Part shown: positions 43,524 through 51,661 of the stretch, one piece after another | How the letters are laid out: the number at the start of each line of letters is the position of its first letter | How positions within the stretch are numbered: position 1 is the stretch's first letter | Assembly (NCBI RefSeq): GCF_900109265.1 | Contig: NZ_FNZM01000007.1 | Span: 62,001-126,000, forward strand | DNA length: 64,000 nt | Origin: Paraburkholderia tropica | Lineage (GTDB): Bacteria; Pseudomonadota; Gammaproteobacteria; Burkholderiales; Burkholderiaceae | Direction: 5' to 3' | Made by a program: the position numbers and the translations under genes | Notes under the pieces: model-generated | The model's database searches: none | The model's input: the letters and a program-made list of their open reading frames with translations, nothing else | Told to the model about the DNA's origin: nothing

Positions 43524-43745
43524 TGAAGGCAATGGCGTCTTCATAGTCATCGCGGCCACCAGGGCATTCCGAGGGGCGTTGTCCGCGCTCGTCTGCTTGA
43601 CTCGAAGCCGATACAAAATATCACTACGGCGGTTTCGGCACGTTGATCGACCAGTTCGACCAGTCGGTCGCCGGCCTCAAGGATTGCGAGCAGGCCGTTG
43701 TCGCCGCAATTGGGCAGGATCTGACGAAGTCGCAGTAAGGGCTGC

Positions 43746-43837
43746 GATAAGTGCCGCCAGGTCCTCGGCATCGCGAAGCGTCGGCGCTTCGATATGGCCA
43801 CGCGAGATCGCCGAGGACGGGCATACGAGGACTTATC
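43746..43837. repeat. Nested three-tier inverted repeat
   Basis: Three sets of perfect arms nest symmetrically: GATAAGT (43746-43752) with ACTTATC (43831-43837), TCCTCGGC (43762-43769) with GCCGAGGA (43810-43817), and CGAAGCG (43774-43780) with CGCTTCG (43785-43791, 4-base loop). The whole could fold into a long hairpin or cruciform. It ends about 95 bases before the promoter. Confidence 0.55.
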
Positions 43838-43930
43838 GGCTGGCGACCGTCTTCTGCCGCCGCACGTCGGCATACATTTGCCTGACACCCGCACGTCGAA
43901 CTTTACGAGTTCGAACGTCGCTAAATCTGC

Positions 43931-43959
43931 TTGACATGGGCAATTTGGCTTTTTACATT
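43931..43959 (+). promoter_or_regulatory. Sigma-70 promoter of the amide operon
   Basis: TTGACA (43931-43936, perfect -35), a 17-bp spacer, and TACATT (43954-43959) as -10. Transcription would begin near 43966, giving a leader of about 143 bases before the amidase start. Confidence 0.75.
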
Positions 43960-43972
43960 CGCTTCCACTGAG

Positions 43973-44022
43973 GCGCGAGGTCGACTTCGTTCGATTTGCG
44001 CTTCCGCGGCAGCGTTGCCGCG
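43973..44022 (+). promoter_or_regulatory. Leader hairpins, ANTAR-target-like
   Basis: Second hairpin: CGCGGC (44005-44010), hexaloop AGCGTT (44011-44016), GCCGCG (44017-44022); the loop has A at position 1 and G at position 4, the ANTAR recognition signature. First hairpin: GCGC (43973-43976) through TCGA, hexaloop CTTCGT (43985-43990), TCGA to GCGC (43998-44001); its loop lacks the A at position 1. The pair precedes a terminator, and AmiR is encoded in the same operon. Confidence 0.6.
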
Positions 44023-44042
44023 CTACATATGGAAGGCTACGT

Positions 44043-44087
44043 AGCCCCCGAACTTGCGTCGTATGACGCCGGTTTGGGGGCTTTTTT
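44043..44087 (+). terminator. Leader terminator (attenuator) of the amide operon
   Basis: AGCCCCCGAAC (44043-44053) pairs with GTTTGGGGGCT (44072-44082) with one G-U pair; an inner GCGTC/GACGC stem closes a GTAT loop. T residues follow directly. It lies 22 bases before the amidase ATG, so it must be bypassed for expression. Confidence 0.82.
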
Positions 44088-44108
44088 GTTTTCTGGAGAT
44101 CCAACACG

Positions 44109-44999
44109 ATGGAGTCGTACGTCAGTGCAGATCAACAACCCGGCCGTTTCGTCGTCGCGTGCGTGCAAATGGAGCCGCATGTCGGTGCCGCGCGCGAGAA
44201 CGTCGAGCGCGCGTGCATGCTTATCGAAAGTGCCGCGCGCAACGGCGCCGCGCTCGTGGTGTTGCCGGAGCTAGCCAATAGCGGTTATGTGTTCGAGAGC
44301 CGGGAGGAGGCGTATGCGCTCTCGCAACCGTTGCCGGATGGCGAGGCGGCGCGGGCTTTCGATGCGCTCGCCAGACAGTTCGGAATCCATATCGTTAGCG
44401 GCGTCGCCGAGCGGGCTGGTGAAAAGCTCTATAACTCGGCGTTGCTCACAGGACCGGCGGGGCCGCTCGGCGTCTATCGAAAACTGCATCTCTGGAACGA
44501 GGAAAAGCGCTTCTTCGAGCCGGGCGACCTGGGCGTGCCGGTATTTGCCACGCCGCTTGGGCGGATCGCCATGGCGATCTGCTACGACGCCTGGTTTCCG
44601 GAGACCTTCCGTCTTGCCGCGATGCAGGGCGCCGATCTTGTCTGCGTGCCGACCAACTGGGTGCCGATGCCCTCACAGCCCGACGACCGTCCGGCCATGG
44701 CGACGACGCTGGCCATGGCCGCCGCGCACAGCAACGGCCTCGCGGTCGTCTGCGCGGATCGCGTGGGCACCGAGCGTGGCCAACCGTTCCTCGGCCAGAG
44801 CCTGATCGTGGGCGGCGACGGCTGGCCGATCGCCGGGCCTGCCAGCGCCGATCGCGAGGAAATCCTCTACGGCACGATCGACGTCGCCCGCACACGCGCG
44901 GGACGCACGCTGAATCCGCGCAATCACGTCCTGCTCGACCGGCGCGTCGATCTGTACGACGCGATGCTCGGCACGAAGACCGCGCGCGGCCCTGCTTGA
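44109..44999 (+). CDS. Nitrilase-superfamily amidase (carbon-nitrogen hydrolase)
   Basis: 296-residue enzyme of the nitrilase fold that hydrolyses a C-N bond. The Glu-Lys-Cys triad is visible: Glu in VVLPELANSGY (about 56), Lys in YRKLHLW (about 124) and Cys in AICYDAWFPE (about 158). It sits first in an operon with an amide/urea-type ABC importer, AmiC and AmiR, the position of AmiE in Pseudomonas. Size and sequence are nearer to omega-amidase/N-carbamoyl branches than to AmiE, so the exact amide is open. GGAGA is nine bases before the start. Confidence 0.88.
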   Translation: MESYVSADQQPGRFVVACVQMEPHVGAARENVERACMLIESAARNGAALVVLPELANSGYVFESREEAYALSQPLPDGEAARAFDALARQFGIHIVSGVAERAGEKLYNSALLTGPAGPLGVYRKLHLWNEEKRFFEPGDLGVPVFATPLGRIAMAICYDAWFPETFRLAAMQGADLVCVPTNWVPMPSQPDDRPAMATTLAMAAAHSNGLAVVCADRVGTERGQPFLGQSLIVGGDGWPIAGPASADREEILYGTIDVARTRAGRTLNPRNHVLLDRRVDLYDAMLGTKTARGPA

Positions 45000-45083
45000 C
45001 AGGCGAGGCCGCCACCGACAAGACGTACCGGCAAGACCGCATCACGAACCCTCCACGCATCACCACAACTACGAGGAAGCATC

Positions 45084-46247
45084 ATGACGTCGTTCAAACG
45101 CATCATCGCTGCCGCCGTCGCGGCGGCGGCTTTCGGCGCCTGGCTGGGCGCGGCGGCGGCCGAGCCGATCAAGATCGGCGTCGCGGTCGGCCTGTCGGGC
45201 GCCAACAGCGTGGTCGCGCCGGCTGTCGTTCAGTCGTCGCAACTCGCGGTCGCCGAGATCAACGCGGCCGGCGGCATTCTGGGTCGGCCGGTGGAGCTCG
45301 AAATCGCCGATGATGCGTCCGGCGCGGTCGGCGCGCAGAAGGCCTACGACACGCTGGTGTTCCAGAAAAACGTGGACGCGATCATCTCGATGGAAACGAG
45401 CGCCGCACGTAACGCCGCGCTGCCCATCGTCGCGCGCGGCAAGAAGCCGTTCATCTACACCTCGTTCTACGAGGGCCGCTCGTGCAGCCCGTGGATGTAC
45501 GTGAACGGCTGGGTGCCCGAGCAGGTCGTCGCGCCGATCGTCGATTACTTCAGCAAGACGAAGGGCGCGAAGACGTTCTATCTTGTCGGCAACGATTATG
45601 CGTTCGGGCGCGGCATGCTCGACTTCACGAAGCAGTACATCGAGCAGCACGGCGGCAAGGTGATCGGCGAGGAATATCTGCCGATAGACGGCACGGACTG
45701 GACGCCGGTGCTCTCGAAGATCCGCGCGGCGAAGCCCGATGCGTTGATCAGCGCGACGGCCGGCGGCGCGCCGAACGTGGCGCTCGCCAAGCAGTTGAAG
45801 AGCGCGGGCCTCACGCTGCCGTACGGCAACCTCGCGATCGACGAGGGCACGGCCAAAGGCATGGGCGATGTCGCGAGCGGCGTCTATCTGGCGGCGTCCT
45901 ATCTCACCAGCATCGATACGCCGCAGAACAGGAAGTTCAAGGCCGCGCTCGACAGCAAGTTCGGCGCGGATGCGAAGACGCCGAACGAGTTGTCGGAGCC
46001 GCAATACGAGGCGTTTTTTCTCTACAAGGCGGCGGTTGAAAAGGCCGGCTCGACGGATCCCGCGAAAGTCGTCAAGGCGCTCGGCGAGGTGTCGTTCGAC
46101 GGGCCGCGCGGCACGGTGCAGATGAACCGCAGCCGCCACGTGCCGCTCGCGATGCGGCTCGGGCAGATTCAGCCCGACGGCTCGGTGAAGGTGTTGCAGA
46201 CGTTCAAGGATGTGGACCCGGGCATGCAGTGCCCGAATCTCAAGTAA
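45084..46247 (+). CDS. ABC substrate-binding protein, amide/urea type
   Basis: 387-residue periplasmic binding protein with a signal peptide (cut near AAA, about residue 24) and the type I (LivJ/AmiC/FmdD-like) fold. The mature start EPIKIGVAVGLSGANSVVAP and the DDASGAVGAQKA segment fit the amide/urea (UrtA/FmdD) branch. AGGAAG precedes the start. It feeds the permease and ATPases that follow. Confidence 0.9.
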   Translation: MTSFKRIIAAAVAAAAFGAWLGAAAAEPIKIGVAVGLSGANSVVAPAVVQSSQLAVAEINAAGGILGRPVELEIADDASGAVGAQKAYDTLVFQKNVDAIISMETSAARNAALPIVARGKKPFIYTSFYEGRSCSPWMYVNGWVPEQVVAPIVDYFSKTKGAKTFYLVGNDYAFGRGMLDFTKQYIEQHGGKVIGEEYLPIDGTDWTPVLSKIRAAKPDALISATAGGAPNVALAKQLKSAGLTLPYGNLAIDEGTAKGMGDVASGVYLAASYLTSIDTPQNRKFKAALDSKFGADAKTPNELSEPQYEAFFLYKAAVEKAGSTDPAKVVKALGEVSFDGPRGTVQMNRSRHVPLAMRLGQIQPDGSVKVLQTFKDVDPGMQCPNLK

Positions 46248-46313
46248 CCGCAGGCGCGGTATCGGGCGCGCGCATTCCGTGTGGATGCGCGCGCCGCACG
46301 AGCAGGAGGCGAC

Positions 46314-47147
46314 ATGGCTTTGGCATTGGACATCGGCACGACGGCAGCGATGCTGTTCATCGTGACGGCGGGTTTGATGGTGATTTTCGGCGTCATGAAA
46401 ATCGTGAATTTCGCCCACGGCGCGCTGCTGACGCTCGGCGGCTACGCGAGTTTCGTGGTCACGCAACTGAAGCTCGATCCGTGGTTCGGCTTGCCGCTCG
46501 CGATTGTCGTGGGCACGGCGGTCGGCATGGTCGTCGAGTGGATCATCGTACGGCCGCTTTACAAACGTCCGCTTGACGCGATTCTGGCGACATGGGGGCT
46601 CGGCATCGTCATCGGCCAGATTATCGTGATGGCGTTCGGCCGCGAAGTGAAGTTCGTGCCGACCTCGCTCAATGGCGCAATCTCGATCGCGGGCACGGAG
46701 TATTCGGCGTACCGGCTGCTGCTGATACCGGTTGCGCTCGCGCTTTGCGCGGCGCTGACGCTGCTGCTCTCGGGCACGCGTTTCGGCGTGAAGACGCGCG
46801 CGGTGATCATGAATGAAGATCTCGCGCGTGGGCTCGGCATTCACTCGGGGCGCATCCGTTTCATTACGTTCAGCCTGGGCGCGGCGCTCGGCGCGCTCGC
46901 CGGTGCGCTGATCACGCCGCTGTCGAGCGTGGACCCGGACATGGGCGTGGCGTGGATCGTCAGCGCCTTCATGCTGGTGATGGTGTCGGGCCACTCGATG
47001 GTCAGCCTGCTCGTGACCTGCATCGTGTTCGGGGCCTGCCAGGTGCTCGTCAGCACGTTCGTGAGCCCGGTGCTCGGCGGGCTGACCATTGCGGTGCTGG
47101 CGGCGCTGACGCTGCGTATCCGTCCGCGAGGATTCGCCCATGGCTAA
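46314..47147 (+). CDS. ABC permease, LivH/UrtB-type
   Basis: 277-residue permease with eight helices. The ATG at 46314 follows AGGAGGCGAC, a perfect ribosome-binding site; a GTG at 46281 has none. GVMKIVNFAHGALLTLGGYA (about 28-47) is the LivH signature segment. The gene overlaps the next by eight bases. It makes one half of the branched-amino-acid/amide-type channel. Confidence 0.92.
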   Translation: MALALDIGTTAAMLFIVTAGLMVIFGVMKIVNFAHGALLTLGGYASFVVTQLKLDPWFGLPLAIVVGTAVGMVVEWIIVRPLYKRPLDAILATWGLGIVIGQIIVMAFGREVKFVPTSLNGAISIAGTEYSAYRLLLIPVALALCAALTLLLSGTRFGVKTRAVIMNEDLARGLGIHSGRIRFITFSLGAALGALAGALITPLSSVDPDMGVAWIVSAFMLVMVSGHSMVSLLVTCIVFGACQVLVSTFVSPVLGGLTIAVLAALTLRIRPRGFAHG

Positions 47148-48975
47148 GTTCGACGCCTCGTTGTCCAGTGATCACCGCGAAGCCGATGCGCACGCAAGCG
47201 AGGAGGCGCAGCCGCATCGCCGCCGGTCATGGCGCGATCTCACGATCGTGTTCGGCGGCGCGCTGGTGCTGCTGGCCGTCGGCCCATTCCTGTTCGGCTC
47301 GTATTTGCTCAACATCCTGATTCAGGCCTTTTTCTTCGCAGCCGTCGCCGTCACCGTCGATCTGTTGTGGGGCTACACCGGCTATCTGACGTTCGGGCAG
47401 TCGGCATTCTTCGGGCTCGGCGCCTACGCGGCCGGGCTGGTATTCACGCATGCGGGATTTTCGCCGCTGCACGCGCTGCTCGCCGCAGTTTTGGCGATTG
47501 CCGTGCCGGTCGCCGTCGCGGCCGTGGTCGGATGGCTGTCCTTTTATCGGGGTGCGTCGCCGTTCTTCGCCACGGTGATGTCGCTCGTGCTGCCGATCGT
47601 GCTGAGCCAGTTGCTGCTCTCGGGCGGCACGTGGACCGGTTCGAGTTCCGGTCTTACCGGCTTCGAGACCTTCGACCTCTCGCTGGGCGCGTGGTATGGC
47701 ATCGCGGGCGGGGCGCTGCTGGCGGTGGTCGCCGCCGCGTGGTGCTTCGTGCGCAGCGACGGCGGCCGTCTGCTTGCCGCGATCCGCGATAACGAATCGC
47801 GTTGCGCCTACCTCGGCATCAACACGTCGCGCATCAAGATCGCGCTGCTGGCGGTGACGGCGGCGATCGCGGGGCTCGCCGGGTTGGGATACGGCGCGTT
47901 CAGCGGGGTGGTTGCGCCCGAACTGTCGGGCTTCGTGCTGGGCACGCAATTCATCATCTGGGTCGCGCTGGGCGGCCGCGGCACGCTGTGGGGGCCGGTG
48001 ATCGGCGCGCTGCTCATCAACGTCGCCAGCGCTTATTTGAGCAGCAGCATGCCGTTCGCCTGGCAGTTGATTCTGGGCGCGGCGTTCGTCCTCGTGATCG
48101 TGCTCTTGCCGCAAGGTCTCGTGCCGCTGCTCGTCAAGCCGTTGCGCCGATTCACGGCGGCCGGCGCCCGCGCACCCGCGCTGACCGAAAGCGCACCGCG
48201 CGACGCTCACGCGCCGCAAGCGGGCGAACCCGCGCTGCAGATGCGCGGCGTGGCACGTCACTTCGGCTCGCTGAAAGTGCTGCAGGGCATCGACCTGGTC
48301 GCCGACGGCGGCGAACTGGTCGGTCTGATCGGCCCGAACGGCGCGGGCAAGACTACGCTGATGCGTTGCATGAGCGACGGGGCGGAACGCTCCGCGGGCA
48401 GCGTGGCGCTGTGCGGCAGCGACATCGGCACGCTGGCGCCCGAAGGCTGCGTGAAGCTTGGGCTCGGGCGCAAGTTCCAGAATGCCAATGTGTTCGAAAC
48501 GTTGACCGTTGCCGAGTGTCTGCGCGTGGCGCGCACGCTCGTCGAGCGTCCGTCGTTCGTGCGTCGTTCGCCGACGCTCGCGCTGCCGCCGTATGCGCTC
48601 GACGTCATGCGCGCGACGCAACTGGAACGCAAGCTCGACGCCGTCGCGAAGGACCTTTCGCACGGCGAACAGCAGGCGCTCGAACTGGCGATGGTGCTCG
48701 CGCTGGAGCCGCGCATCGTGCTGCTCGACGAACCCACGGCAGGTCTGACGAAAGTGGAGCGCACCCAGATAGGCGGCGTGCTGGCGGCGCTGGCCCATCG
48801 ATACGGGCTCTGCTGCCTGCTCGTCGAGCATGACCTCGATTTCGTGGCCGAGGTGGCCACGCGTATTGTCGTGCTGCATCAGGGCAAGATGGTGATGCAG
48901 GGAAGTTTCGACGAAGTGGTGAACTCGGATCTCGTCAAGACTATCTACGCGGGCAGCGCGCAGGAGGCGGCATGA
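47140..48975 (+). CDS. Fused ABC permease-ATPase (LivM-LivG type)
   Basis: 611 residues combining two normally separate subunits. Residues about 30-335 form the LivM/UrtC permease with the segment LLWGYTGYLTFGQSAFFGLG; after a linker (about 336-365) comes a LivG ATPase with Walker A GPNGAGKTT (about 397-405), LSHGEQQALELAMVLA signature (about 505-520) and Walker B IVLLDEPTAGLT. The frame is continuous without a weak junction. The fusion fixes one ATPase to this permease, while a second, free ATPase follows. Confidence 0.9.
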   Translation: MAKFDASLSSDHREADAHASEEAQPHRRRSWRDLTIVFGGALVLLAVGPFLFGSYLLNILIQAFFFAAVAVTVDLLWGYTGYLTFGQSAFFGLGAYAAGLVFTHAGFSPLHALLAAVLAIAVPVAVAAVVGWLSFYRGASPFFATVMSLVLPIVLSQLLLSGGTWTGSSSGLTGFETFDLSLGAWYGIAGGALLAVVAAAWCFVRSDGGRLLAAIRDNESRCAYLGINTSRIKIALLAVTAAIAGLAGLGYGAFSGVVAPELSGFVLGTQFIIWVALGGRGTLWGPVIGALLINVASAYLSSSMPFAWQLILGAAFVLVIVLLPQGLVPLLVKPLRRFTAAGARAPALTESAPRDAHAPQAGEPALQMRGVARHFGSLKVLQGIDLVADGGELVGLIGPNGAGKTTLMRCMSDGAERSAGSVALCGSDIGTLAPEGCVKLGLGRKFQNANVFETLTVAECLRVARTLVERPSFVRRSPTLALPPYALDVMRATQLERKLDAVAKDLSHGEQQALELAMVLALEPRIVLLDEPTAGLTKVERTQIGGVLAALAHRYGLCCLLVEHDLDFVAEVATRIVVLHQGKMVMQGSFDEVVNSDLVKTIYAGSAQEAA

Positions 48976-49688
48976 GCGGCATGAGTGATATGGCGCTGGA
49001 CGTTCGGGAGATTACCAGCGGCTACCGGAATTCCATCGTGCTGCGCAAGCTGTCGCTGCGCATCGCGGCGGGCGAAGCGCTCGCGCTGCTCGGCAAGAAC
49101 GGGATGGGCAAGACCACGCTGCTCAAGACGATCATGGGCTATCTGCCCACGCGCGGCGGCACGATTCACGTGCGCGGCGCGGACGTGACGCGGCTCGCGC
49201 CGCATCGGATCGCGCGTGCGGGCGTCGCTTACGCGCCGCAGGAGCACGCGCTGTTTCATGACCTGAGCATTCGCGACAATCTGCGGCTCGGGCTCGAACA
49301 GGCGTCGACGTTCGACGAGCGCTTCGCGCAGATCGAGCCCGTGTTTCCGGTGTTCAAGGACCGCTTGCGGCAGGTTGCGGGCACGCTGTCCGGCGGCGAG
49401 CAGAAAATGCTGCTGGTCGCGCGTGCGCTGATGATGGCGCCGTCGATGATCCTGCTCGATGAAATCACCGAGGGGCTTCAGCCTTCCGTCATCGACCGGC
49501 TCGCGCAGGCGCTGCACTGGGAGCGCGAGCGGCGCGGCACGACGCTGTTGCTGATCGAGCAGAACGTGCCGTTCGCGCTGGCGGTGGCCGACCGCTACGC
49601 CGTGCTCAAGCAAGGGGCGATCATCGAGGAAGGGGACGCAAAGGCGCAGCGCGCCGCCCCCGCGATCTTCGCGCATTTGCGCGTCTAG
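48972..49688 (+). CDS. ABC ATPase, LivF/UrtE-type
   Basis: 238-residue ATPase. Walker A is GKNGMGKTT (about 41-49), signature LSGGEQKML (about 138-146), Walker B ILLDEITEGL (about 160-169). It overlaps the preceding fusion gene by four bases. It completes the pair of ATPases used by LivFGHM-type importers. Confidence 0.93.
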   Translation: MSGMSDMALDVREITSGYRNSIVLRKLSLRIAAGEALALLGKNGMGKTTLLKTIMGYLPTRGGTIHVRGADVTRLAPHRIARAGVAYAPQEHALFHDLSIRDNLRLGLEQASTFDERFAQIEPVFPVFKDRLRQVAGTLSGGEQKMLLVARALMMAPSMILLDEITEGLQPSVIDRLAQALHWERERRGTTLLLIEQNVPFALAVADRYAVLKQGAIIEEGDAKAQRAAPAIFAHLRV

Positions 49689-49770
49689 GCATGTTCAGGC
49701 AGGTTTTGGTGTGTTCTGATGTGGCGGGGCGGTGTTGCGCCCGGCCGCCTCTAATCGGGAGAGAAGCGTC

Positions 49771-50946
49771 ATGCAGTCCAGTTCACAGCAGTCGCCGGGG
49801 CAGCCGGTCACGGAGGCCGGCTGGCGCGTCGGCGTGCTGTACTCGCGCACGGGCGTGACGTCGGCGACCGAATCGGAGCACTTTTTCGGCACCGTGCTCG
49901 CGATCGAGGAAATCAATGCGGCAGGCGGCGTGGACGGGCGCTTGCTCGATCCGGTCGTCTACGACCCGCGCAGCGATCCCGACGAGTATCATCGTCTCGC
50001 TTCGCGGCTGCTCCAGGACGACGACGTGACGGTCATCTTCGGCGGGTCGACTTCGTCGAGCCGCAAGGCGGTGCTGCCGCTCATCGAACGCTACAACGCG
50101 CTGCTCTGGTACTGCTCGATCTACGAAGGTTTCGAGTATTCGCCGAACGTCATCTACACCGGCGCGGTGCCTAACCAGAACAGTATGCAGCTCGCCGCGT
50201 ATCTGCTTCGCAATCATGGCCGGCGCTTCTTTCTGGTTGGCGCCGATTACATCTATCCGCGCGAGTCGAACCGCATCATGCGCGACATGGTCGAGCAGCA
50301 CGGCGGCGAAATCGTCGATGAAATCTATTTGCCGAGCGACGCCGAACCGGCCGCGCTCGACGAAGTCGTACGGCAGATTCGCACGGCGCAGCCCGATGTG
50401 GTGTTTTCGACGCTGATCGGGCGCGGCGCGCGCAAGTTCTATCAGCTTTACCGCGAGCACGGCATCGACCCCGCGCGCATTCCGATCGCGAGCCTGACGA
50501 TGACCGAGGGCGAAACGCAGATGATCGGGCCCGAGCTGTGCGGCCACCATATTGTCGCGGCCAGTTATCTGAACACGCTCGAACTCGACGGCAACCGGCG
50601 CTTTCTGGCGTCGTGGCGCGCGCGTTTCGGCGACCAGCCTGCCAGCATGTGGTCGGAGATGGCGTACAACCAGGTGCATCTCTTCGCGCTCGCGCTGGCG
50701 CGTACGAAGTCGCTCGACACCGCGAAGCTCGTGGAGGCCGTGCACGAAGTCGAATTCGATTCGCCCGAAGGCGCGCTGCGGATCGACCGCGAAAACAATC
50801 ATGCGATCCTGACGCCGCGCATCGCGGTGTGCCGGCCTGACGGTGCGTTCGACATCGTCTGGGAAGGGCGCGCGCCGATCAAACCCGACCCGTACCTGAT
50901 CTCCTACGGCTTCGGCGAGTTCTGGCTGGACGGAGGGCGACCATGA
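49771..50946 (+). CDS. amiC: AmiC-like amide-responsive regulator
   Basis: 391-residue type I periplasmic-binding-like protein but with no signal peptide, so cytosolic, as in AmiC, which binds an amide and controls AmiR. GWRVGVLYSRTGVTSATESE (about 17-36) is the AmiC N-terminal segment. The ATG at 49771 follows GGGAGAG; an upstream ATG at 49732 is less likely. ATGA overlaps with amiR (50943) as in Pseudomonas. Coexistence with an exported relative (45084) means one binds outside and one senses inside. Confidence 0.88.
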   Translation: MQSSSQQSPGQPVTEAGWRVGVLYSRTGVTSATESEHFFGTVLAIEEINAAGGVDGRLLDPVVYDPRSDPDEYHRLASRLLQDDDVTVIFGGSTSSSRKAVLPLIERYNALLWYCSIYEGFEYSPNVIYTGAVPNQNSMQLAAYLLRNHGRRFFLVGADYIYPRESNRIMRDMVEQHGGEIVDEIYLPSDAEPAALDEVVRQIRTAQPDVVFSTLIGRGARKFYQLYREHGIDPARIPIASLTMTEGETQMIGPELCGHHIVAASYLNTLELDGNRRFLASWRARFGDQPASMWSEMAYNQVHLFALALARTKSLDTAKLVEAVHEVEFDSPEGALRIDRENNHAILTPRIAVCRPDGAFDIVWEGRAPIKPDPYLISYGFGEFWLDGGRP

Positions 50947-51560
50947 CGACGTGGGCGCGCCGCCTGTTCGACGATTTGCGCACGCTGCGCGTGCTCGTCA
51001 TTCATCCGCCTGGCGACGACCGCAACGTGCTTGACGAGCAGTTGCGCCGCATCGGTTGTCTCGTCACCGTGGTCTGGCCGTTTCCGTCGCCACTGCCGGC
51101 CGACGCCGATGTAGTGTTCTTCCTGGTCGGCGCCGACGCGCGCCGGACGGGCAACTGGTGCGCCGCCGACACGCAGGCAACGCTGATCGCGCTTTCCGAT
51201 TACGAAAACCCGACCGCGCTGAAGATGCTGCTCGATACGCAGGCGCACGGCGTCATCACCAAGCCTTATCGCTCGACCGGCATTCTGAGCACGCTTGTGC
51301 TCGCGCGCGCGGCTTCGGGCTACCAGCAGCGGCTGCAAAGCAAGATCGGCAAACTCGAGGACGCCATCAAGGCACGTCGTCATATCGAACGCGCCATGCG
51401 GATTCTGATCGATGTGCACCGGCTGAGCGAAAACGAAGCGTACGAGCATATCCGTTCGCGGGCAACGCGCCTGCGTGCGACTATTGGAGAAGTGGCGACG
51501 ATGGTGATCGACGCCCATGAAGCGATGGAGAAGCTCGGTCTCGACAAACGACCCGGTTGA
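50943..51560 (+). CDS. amiR: AmiR-like ANTAR antiterminator
   Basis: 205 residues: a degenerate receiver domain (about 15-125), a coiled coil (about 118-145) and a C-terminal ANTAR RNA-binding domain (about 140-200) with ERAMRILIDVHRLSENEAYE. AmiR binds the operon's leader RNA and stops terminator formation when AmiC carries an amide. The leader hairpin and terminator expected of its target are present at 43973-44087. Its start overlaps amiC by four bases. Confidence 0.92.
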   Translation: MTTWARRLFDDLRTLRVLVIHPPGDDRNVLDEQLRRIGCLVTVVWPFPSPLPADADVVFFLVGADARRTGNWCAADTQATLIALSDYENPTALKMLLDTQAHGVITKPYRSTGILSTLVLARAASGYQQRLQSKIGKLEDAIKARRHIERAMRILIDVHRLSENEAYEHIRSRATRLRATIGEVATMVIDAHEAMEKLGLDKRPG

Positions 51561-51661
51561 GCGCGCCGAGGCGCTCCATCCTTTCCGGCCGTGCCTTGCA
51601 ATGCTCCGGACATCAGGGACCGGCGAGGCATCCATCTGAAGAATGTGTCAGAAAGCGGACT

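Larger units (their letters stand above)
43524..44108. other. Regulatory gap before the amide operon
   Basis: 585 bases without a supported gene. A short in-frame stretch near 43610-43738 (reads as LIDQFDQSVAGLKD...) may be a gene fragment but I cannot identify it. The rest holds a nested inverted repeat, a strong promoter, and a structured leader with terminator, listed separately. Confidence 0.5.

Noticed and set aside
43610..43738. Short plus-strand frame reading LIDQFDQSVAGLKDCEQAVV and ending at TAA
   Set aside because: It looks mildly protein-like, but it has no start, follows a stop codon closely and matches no family I know; it may be a gene remnant.
45069..47141. 690-codon minus-strand frame opposite the amide importer
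   Set aside because: Shadow frame, Arg/His/Asp-rich, without family resemblance; the plus-strand genes are well supported.
50943..51560. Considered as an ordinary two-component response regulator
   Set aside because: The receiver is degenerate and the C-terminus is an ANTAR domain, next to amiC; AmiR is the better reading.
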